NCBI RefSeq assembly: GCF_014773245.1
Contig: NZ_JACWMX010000005.1
Location: forward strand, 186,001-250,000
Direction of reading: 5' to 3'
Length of the DNA stretch: 64,000 nt
From: Mucilaginibacter glaciei
GTDB taxonomy: Bacteria > Bacteroidota > Bacteroidia > Sphingobacteriales > Sphingobacteriaceae
Program-made: the position numbers and the translations under genes
The notes under the pieces: generated by a model
What the model saw: only the letters and a program-made list of their open reading frames with translations
Told to the model about the DNA's origin: nothing
The model's database searches: none
In this document: in pieces, positions 59,599-64,000 of the stretch
How the letters are laid out: every line of letters begins with the position of its first letter
How positions within the stretch are numbered: the stretch's first letter is position 1

Positions 59599-60741
59599 AT
59601 GAAAATAGGAATAGTTTGTTATCCCACCTTCGGCGGAAGCGGGGTTGTTGCCACAGAATTAGGTAAAGCCCTTGCAGACCGGGGGCACCAGGTTCATTTT
59701 GTTACCTATAACCAACCTGCCCGGTTAGATTTCTTTTCAGAGAACCTTTTTTACCACGAGGTGGCCGTTTCTAACTACCCCCTGTTTGATTATCCACCTT
59801 ATGAACTTGCCCTGGCAAGCCGCTTGGTTGATGTGGTGCGATTTGAGAAACTGGATGTGCTTCACGTACATTACGCCATTCCGCACGCTTCAGCGGCGTT
59901 TATGGCTAAGCAGATACTATTGACCTACGGTATCAGCATCCCTGTTATAACCACCCTGCACGGTACTGATATTACACTGGTAGGACAAGATCGCACTTAC
60001 AAGCCGGTGGTGACGTTCTCCATCAATAAATCTGACGGGGTAACAGCCGTATCTGAGCATCTGAAACGAGATACTTACAAATATTTTAAGATAGAGAAAG
60101 ATATTAAGGTGATCCCCAACTTTATCGACCTCACTCGCTTTAGCCTGAAGGCCAAAGACCACTTTAAAAAAGCCATTGCCCCAAATGGCGAAAAGGTGCT
60201 GGTGCATACCTCTAACTTCCGTAAGGTAAAGAATACCGAGAATGTTGTGCGGATCTTTGCAAAAGTACTGGAGCAGATCCCTTCTAAATTGTTAATGGTG
60301 GGTGATGGTGGTGAACGCTCTGGCTGTGAAAAATTAAGCCGTGATTTGGGCATTGCCGAGCATGTACGCTTTTTAGGTAAACAGGATGCTATAGAGGAGA
60401 TTTTATCAGTATCAGACCTATTCTTGATGCCGTCGCAATCAGAAAGCTTTGGGTTGGCAGCTTTAGAGGCCATGGCCTGCAAAGTGCCTGTTATCAGCTC
60501 TAACGCGGGTGGTTTGCCCGAATTGAATGTGGAGGGCGTTACGGGTTTCTTGAAAGATGTTGATGATGTAGATGGTATGGCCGAAAGAGCCGTCTATATT
60601 TTAGAAGATGAAGACAGGCTGGAACAATTCAAGGAAGCTGCCCTTACCCGCGCCAAGCAATTCGAATTGGCTAATATATTGCCCGAGTATGAAAACTACT
60701 ACAAGGAAATAATTGAAAAGAGTAAACAGGAGCAACTATAA
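59599..60741 (+). CDS. bshA: N-acetyl-alpha-D-glucosaminyl L-malate synthase BshA
   Basis: A 380-residue GT4 glycosyltransferase that joins N-acetylglucosamine to L-malate in the first step of bacillithiol synthesis. MKIGIVCYPTFGGSGVVATELGKAL is the BshA start, HVHYAIPHASAAFMAK and TTLHGTDITLVGQD follow, and SESFGLAALEAMACKVPVI is the GT4 donor site. BshB/BshC are not in the window. The 173 bp before it show no clear promoter. Confidence 0.93.
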   Translation: MKIGIVCYPTFGGSGVVATELGKALADRGHQVHFVTYNQPARLDFFSENLFYHEVAVSNYPLFDYPPYELALASRLVDVVRFEKLDVLHVHYAIPHASAAFMAKQILLTYGISIPVITTLHGTDITLVGQDRTYKPVVTFSINKSDGVTAVSEHLKRDTYKYFKIEKDIKVIPNFIDLTRFSLKAKDHFKKAIAPNGEKVLVHTSNFRKVKNTENVVRIFAKVLEQIPSKLLMVGDGGERSGCEKLSRDLGIAEHVRFLGKQDAIEEILSVSDLFLMPSQSESFGLAALEAMACKVPVISSNAGGLPELNVEGVTGFLKDVDDVDGMAERAVYILEDEDRLEQFKEAALTRAKQFELANILPEYENYYKEIIEKSKQEQL

Positions 60742-60802
60742 ATATTATTATAACATTTTGGCTTGATTTGTGTTATTACGTCACAATAATATACAAACAA
60801 CC

Positions 60803-61300
60803 ATGAAAAAAATATTCCAAACAACCTTCGCTATTTTAGCACTTGCTATTGCTTTTACGTCTTGTTCAACTACTAAAAATGCTTCATCAGCAGGTACGTC
60901 GGGCATGAGCGTAACCCGTGGAAAATTTGTAGGCACCTGGAATTTGACTAATGTAAGTTATGACGGTTTGGTACCTAATGCTGTACAAAATGTATTTGAC
61001 CAGGCACCCGCCAGCGCTTTTATAGGCAGTGTATGGAAATTGACCAATAGCGGTAATGGTATTTATACCCTGGCTAACGGGCAATCACAAACCATATTTT
61101 GGTCGGTTTATAATCAGGCAGGCGCAGGCACCCAGTTTCAATTTAAAAAGATCTACGATGGTGATAAAGCTAAAAACGTACAGGAAGGTTACCGTTTGGT
61201 GATCGGAGCGGTTAACGATGCCACCATGACGTTGCAATCGCCTGTTGCAGTAGGTAACGGTACTGGTTATGTGATCTATACATTTACTAAAGCCCAGTAA
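60803..61300 (+). CDS. Lipocalin-like lipoprotein
   Basis: A 165-residue protein with a signal and lipobox Cys20 (AFTSCSTT). The mature part starts SVTRGKFVGTWNLTNVSYDG, the GxW opening typical of lipocalin-type beta barrels, and ends NGTGYVIYTFTKAQ. ATG 60803 is chosen over 60770 because the signal peptide begins there. No specific ligand is known. It ends at a bidirectional terminator. Confidence 0.75.
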   Translation: MKKIFQTTFAILALAIAFTSCSTTKNASSAGTSGMSVTRGKFVGTWNLTNVSYDGLVPNAVQNVFDQAPASAFIGSVWKLTNSGNGIYTLANGQSQTIFWSVYNQAGAGTQFQFKKIYDGDKAKNVQEGYRLVIGAVNDATMTLQSPVAVGNGTGYVIYTFTKAQ

Positions 61301-61320
61301 ACGTTAAGCAAAAAGTTAAA

Positions 61321-61360
61321 AGTAAAAACCCCTTTCGGTTATCGAATAGGGGTTTTTACT
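61321..61360. terminator. Bidirectional terminator between convergent genes
   Basis: AGTAAAAACCCC (61321-61332) and GGGGTTTTTACT (61349-61360) form a perfect 12-bp stem; T-runs exist both ways. Confidence 0.85.
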
Positions 61361-61412
61361 TTTTATATAAAGCGGGTTACTTAAACCGTCAACTTTTCAT
61401 TTTAAGCAAACG

Positions 61413-62546
61413 TTATTTAGCCGGTGCAAATTTCAGGCATACAGGATTGCCTATTTCAAAACGGTAATGGGTATCGATTAGTTTACCCGTTTCTTTATTG
61501 ATGCGATAGGTTACCACATTATCGCTTCGTTGGTTAGCTACAAGTAAATAACTACCGGTTGGGTCTATTGCGAAGTTGCGTGGGCCTAAGCCCTGCGAAG
61601 GCTGGCGTTCTACAAACGTGAGCATGCCGGTTTCCGGCGCAACTGCAAATACCGAAATATCATTGGCATCGCCGCGGTTAGATGCATACAGGAAACGTCC
61701 GTCTGGCGATACATGCATATCAGCGGCACCGGTTGTACCGGTAAACCCATCGGGCAATAAACTAACACTTTGCTTCTGCTTTAACTTACCATCATTATAA
61801 TCAAATGCGATAACGCTGCTACCCATTTCGGTAATCAGGTACAGTGTTTTTTTATCTAAAGAAAAATCAATATGGCGTGGGCCTGCGCCCGGTGCCACAT
61901 TCACAAACGCAGGGTTGGCTGGTGTTAACGGGTTTGGTTTGCCTGGTTTGTATCTGGTTACATTCAGTTTGTCTGTTCCCAGATCGGTGTAGAAAACGTA
62001 TTTTTCATCGGGTGATAGCACTGCGGTATGTACATGGGCCTTCTCTTGCCGCTCTTTGTTTGGACCGTGGCCATTATCATGTATAGTCTGTAAGGCAGGG
62101 GCAATTGAGCCATCTTTATTAATAGGCAATACGCAAATACTGCCGCCGCTATAGTTTGCTACAAAAAGGCTTTTTTGTGCTTTGTCTATCGATAAGTAAC
62201 AAGGGTCGGCACCTAAAGTAGATACTTTATTAATAAAAGTCAAAGCGCCCGATTTGGCGTCAAAGCTAAACGCACTTATTTCGCCTGCGGTACCCTCATT
62301 AACGGCATAAACAAATTTGTTATTACTACTTATGCACAGGTACGATGGATTGCTAACATCATCTATCTTATTTAAATAAGCGGTTTTGCCTGTTTCGGCA
62401 TAAAAACGATACACGGAAATGCCCTTGCTGCTGCCACTGGTATAAGTGCCCACAACAAGATCGAATGTTTTTGGTGTCATATCTTTTTTCTGTGCAAATA
62501 ACAGCCCCGGAATTAGCAACGATGCAGCGAACAGTAAGTTTTTCAT
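61413..62546 (-). CDS. Lactonase family (7-bladed beta-propeller) protein
   Basis: A 377-residue secreted beta-propeller of the YbhE/Pgl-type lactonase family (E. coli YbhE is 6-phosphogluconolactonase). Signal MKNLLFAASLLIPGLLFAQ, then VVGTYTSGSSKGISVYRF, NPSYLCIS, GAGPRHIDF, GTTGAADMHVSPDGRFLYASNRG and GLGPRNFAIDPTGSYLLVANQ. The export signal makes an intracellular pentose-phosphate role unlikely; an extracellular sugar lactone is more probable (inference). Confidence 0.87.
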   Translation of the reverse strand: MKNLLFAASLLIPGLLFAQKKDMTPKTFDLVVGTYTSGSSKGISVYRFYAETGKTAYLNKIDDVSNPSYLCISSNNKFVYAVNEGTAGEISAFSFDAKSGALTFINKVSTLGADPCYLSIDKAQKSLFVANYSGGSICVLPINKDGSIAPALQTIHDNGHGPNKERQEKAHVHTAVLSPDEKYVFYTDLGTDKLNVTRYKPGKPNPLTPANPAFVNVAPGAGPRHIDFSLDKKTLYLITEMGSSVIAFDYNDGKLKQKQSVSLLPDGFTGTTGAADMHVSPDGRFLYASNRGDANDISVFAVAPETGMLTFVERQPSQGLGPRNFAIDPTGSYLLVANQRSDNVVTYRINKETGKLIDTHYRFEIGNPVCLKFAPAK

Positions 62547-62596
62547 TATTTAAATTTTGGTTTACAGCGCAAGTTAATAAAATGATCAACAGGTTA

Positions 62597-62619
62597 AGGC
62601 AATCTTAATAAGATTGCCT
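62597..62619. terminator. Hairpin at the OsmC stop, weak terminator
   Basis: AGGCAATCTT (62597-62606) and AAGATTGCCT (62610-62619) pair perfectly around AAT, overlapping the OsmC stop at 62618-62620. No T-run follows on the minus strand, so termination is doubtful. Confidence 0.4.
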
Positions 62620-63019
62620 ACCAGCCGAAATCAACTGTCTTTTTCAGGTTTTCGTTTAAGCTTACGTGTACCGGGCAGGTAAGGGCGGCACGCTCCAATA
62701 TCTTTTGCTCTTTTTCGGAATATTTTTGCGGGAAGCGGAAGTTGATCACAATTTCGCCCACCCTGCGCGGGTCGGCTGCCATTATTTTAGTTACCGAACA
62801 CTCGGTATTATCAATATTGATGCCGTGGCTGTTTGCCGCTATGCCCATTATCGTTAGCATACAGCTTGCCAGCGATGCGCTCATCAGGTCGGTAGGTGAA
62901 AAAGCTTCGCCCTTGCCGTGGTTATCAACAGGGGCATCCGTGATTATCTTTGTGCCCGATTGCAGGTGCGTAGCTTCGGTACGTAAGCCGCCGAGGTATT
63001 TAGTTTCAATAGTTGCCAT
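62618..63019 (-). CDS. OsmC family peroxiredoxin
   Basis: A 133-residue OsmC-fold protein that would reduce organic hydroperoxides. FSPTDLMSASLASCMLTIMGIA carries the first active-site Cys and RAALTCPVHVSLNENLK the second, the classic pair. ATG 63019 (MATIETKYLGGLRTEA) is preferred over 63043. A -7 element lies at 63048-63041. It is divergent from lipA, which may share the intervening regulatory region. Confidence 0.9.
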   Translation of the reverse strand: MATIETKYLGGLRTEATHLQSGTKIITDAPVDNHGKGEAFSPTDLMSASLASCMLTIMGIAANSHGINIDNTECSVTKIMAADPRRVGEIVINFRFPQKYSEKEQKILERAALTCPVHVSLNENLKKTVDFGW

Positions 63020-63040
63020 TTTTAATATGTTTTTGTTAAA

Positions 63041-63048
63041 CAAATCTA
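63041..63048 (-). promoter_or_regulatory. Candidate -7 element for the OsmC gene
   Basis: On the minus strand TAGATTTG, 21 nt before the ATG at 63019. Confidence 0.5.
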
Positions 63049-63142
63049 TGTGTTAAATTTATTTAACGCGGCCTTTAACATCAACAAACTGTAATATTGT
63101 AGTAATAAGATAGCCGGTTTAGTGGGTTAGGCGGAATTTAAC

Positions 63143-63150
63143 TAATTTTG
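63143..63150 (+). promoter_or_regulatory. -7 element immediately before lipA
   Basis: TAATTTTG with only TAAC between it and the ATG at 63155. Confidence 0.55.
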
Positions 63151-63154
63151 TAAC

Positions 63155-64000
63155 ATGATCGAATTGCCTGTAGTGCCAGTAAGTAACCAGCCACAACGCA
63201 AGCCGGATTGGCTTAGGGTTAGGCTACCTGTAGGGAAGGAATACGCCCACGTTCGCGGCTTGGTTGATGAGCATAAACTGCACACCATTTGCGAAAGCGG
63301 CAATTGCCCAAATATGGGCGAGTGCTGGGGTGCCGGTACTGCTACCTTTATGATATTGGGTAACATATGCACCCGGTCATGTTCTTTCTGCGCTGTTGCA
63401 ACCGGCCGCCCGCTGGCTGTCGATAAAGATGAGCCGAACCGGGTAGCCAACTCGGTGAAATTAATGCAGGTGAAACATTGCGTAATCACATCGGTAGATC
63501 GTGACGACCTTAAAGATGGCGGTTCTATCATCTGGGCCGAAACTATTAACGCTATCCGCAGGGAGAGCCCCGAAACTACTTTAGAAACCTTACTGCCCGA
63601 CTTTCGCGGCATCTGGCCAAACCTGGAGCGTGTATTGGAAACCCGCCCCGAAGTAGTATCGCATAACCTGGAAACCGTGCGTCGCTTAACAAAAGAAGTG
63701 CGCATACAAGCGAAATATGACAGAAGTTTAGAGGCTTTAAGAATCACTTCAAATGCGGGTGTACGCACCAAATCGGGCATAATGCTTGGCTTGGGCGAAC
63801 GCGAAGAAGACGTATTAGAAGCAATGGACGACCTATTAGACGCAGGCGTACATATATTAACGCTTGGCCAGTACTTGCAGCCAACACGTAACCACCACCC
63901 GGTGGTAGACTGGATCCACCCGGATCAGTTTGCCAGCTATAAGGAATGGGGACTACAAAAAGGTTTCAGGTACGTAGAAAGCGGGCCATTGGTACGCTCT
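63155..64000 (+). CDS. lipA: Lipoyl synthase (3' end outside window)
   Basis: A radical SAM enzyme inserting sulfur into octanoyl-protein to make lipoyl groups of dehydrogenase complexes. The auxiliary cluster motif [12 protein letters not shown] and the radical SAM motif [10 protein letters not shown] are both present, then [28 protein letters not shown] and [18 protein letters not shown]. 282 codons are visible, open to the window end, so only the last part is missing. The start is ATG 63155, since -7 element and N-terminus agree; the transcript may be leaderless. Confidence 0.97.
   Translation, partial: MIELPVVPVSNQPQRKPDWLRVRLPVGKEYAHVRGLVDEHKLHTICESGNCPNMGECWGAGTATFMILGNICTRSCSFCAVATGRPLAVDKDEPNRVANSVKLMQVKHCVITSVDRDDLKDGGSIIWAETINAIRRESPETTLETLLPDFRGIWPNLERVLETRPEVVSHNLETVRRLTKEVRIQAKYDRSLEALRITSNAGVRTKSGIMLGLGEREEDVLEAMDDLLDAGVHILTLGQYLQPTRNHHPVVDWIHPDQFASYKEWGLQKGFRYVESGPLVRS

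Noticed and set aside
1..64000. tRNA, rRNA, tmRNA and riboswitch genes
   Set aside because: No TPsiC-loop/acceptor pattern, rRNA segment, tmRNA tag or known riboswitch core was recognised by eye; a tRNAscan/Infernal run would be needed to exclude them.

Overview
The window looks like a chromosomal segment of a Sphingobacteriaceae bacterium (Bacteroidota), most like Mucilaginibacter or Pedobacter. The signs are moderate GC with an AT-rich accessory patch, Bacteroidota -7 promoter elements of the form TAnnTTTG before many genes, lineage-typical families (DUF4834, DUF4846, IPExxxVDY protein, short tryptophan-dioxygenase-like protein, BshA) and many small palindromic intergenic repeats. No rRNA, tRNA, CRISPR array, prophage or intact insertion sequence was recognised. 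Genus assignment is inference.

Layout. 1-5.6 kb: 3' part of uvrB, a Uma2-type nuclease, two small membrane proteins and a YfhO-like membrane protein. 5.6-9.5 kb: a tandem palindromic repeat and a small surface-glycan cluster (GT2, GT4, serine-acetyltransferase-like enzyme, methyltransferase). 9.5-15.7 kb: branched-chain aminotransferase, a tryptophan-dioxygenase-family protein, a ClC transporter, a universal stress protein, a frameshifted GIY-YIG nuclease between inverted repeats, and a phosphoserine phosphatase fused to a SerA remnant lacking its NAD domain. 15.9-21.9 kb: an AraC/aldo-keto reductase pair, an SDR/IlvD-Edd sugar-acid pair, and an oxidoreductase/AraC pair. 21.9-24.8 kb: an AT-rich scrapyard with a truncated REP-associated transposase, REP copies, secreted hypothetical proteins, two broken genes and a nested palindrome. 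24.8-31.9 kb: divergent MsrA, fused isobutyryl-CoA mutase, an M23 peptidase/DUF4846 pair and a thioredoxin-like protein.

32-40.7 kb is a housekeeping core: pyk and the IPExxxVDY gene diverge from acpP-fabF-rnc, followed by yicC, gmk, nadD, a secreted HExxH protein and miaE. 41-50.6 kb holds metabolic and stress genes on the minus strand: FAD monooxygenase, tetrapyrrole-methylase paralogue, aminotransferase, fatty-acid desaturase, two four-helix stress proteins, a lipoprotein, Ku and an amino-acid permease. 50.9-64 kb: a TIGR01212 radical SAM protein, a four-gene cell-surface cluster (O-acyltransferase, outer-membrane protein, CE7-type esterase, MORN-repeat protein), several small envelope proteins, bshA, a lactonase, OsmC and the 5' part of lipA.

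Most notable: (i) the SerB/SerA chimera that keeps the serine-sensing residues of the SerA ACT domain; (ii) the same 14-bp palindromic site before ilvE and icmF, suggesting joint control of branched-chain acyl metabolism; (iii) a GIY-YIG gene flanked by inverted copies of a dispersed repeat; (iv) a hairpin repeat inserted in frame in an IcmF linker; (v) -7 elements within about 5 nt of start codons, implying leaderless mRNAs; (vi) a strongly folded element next to miaE ending in a terminator.
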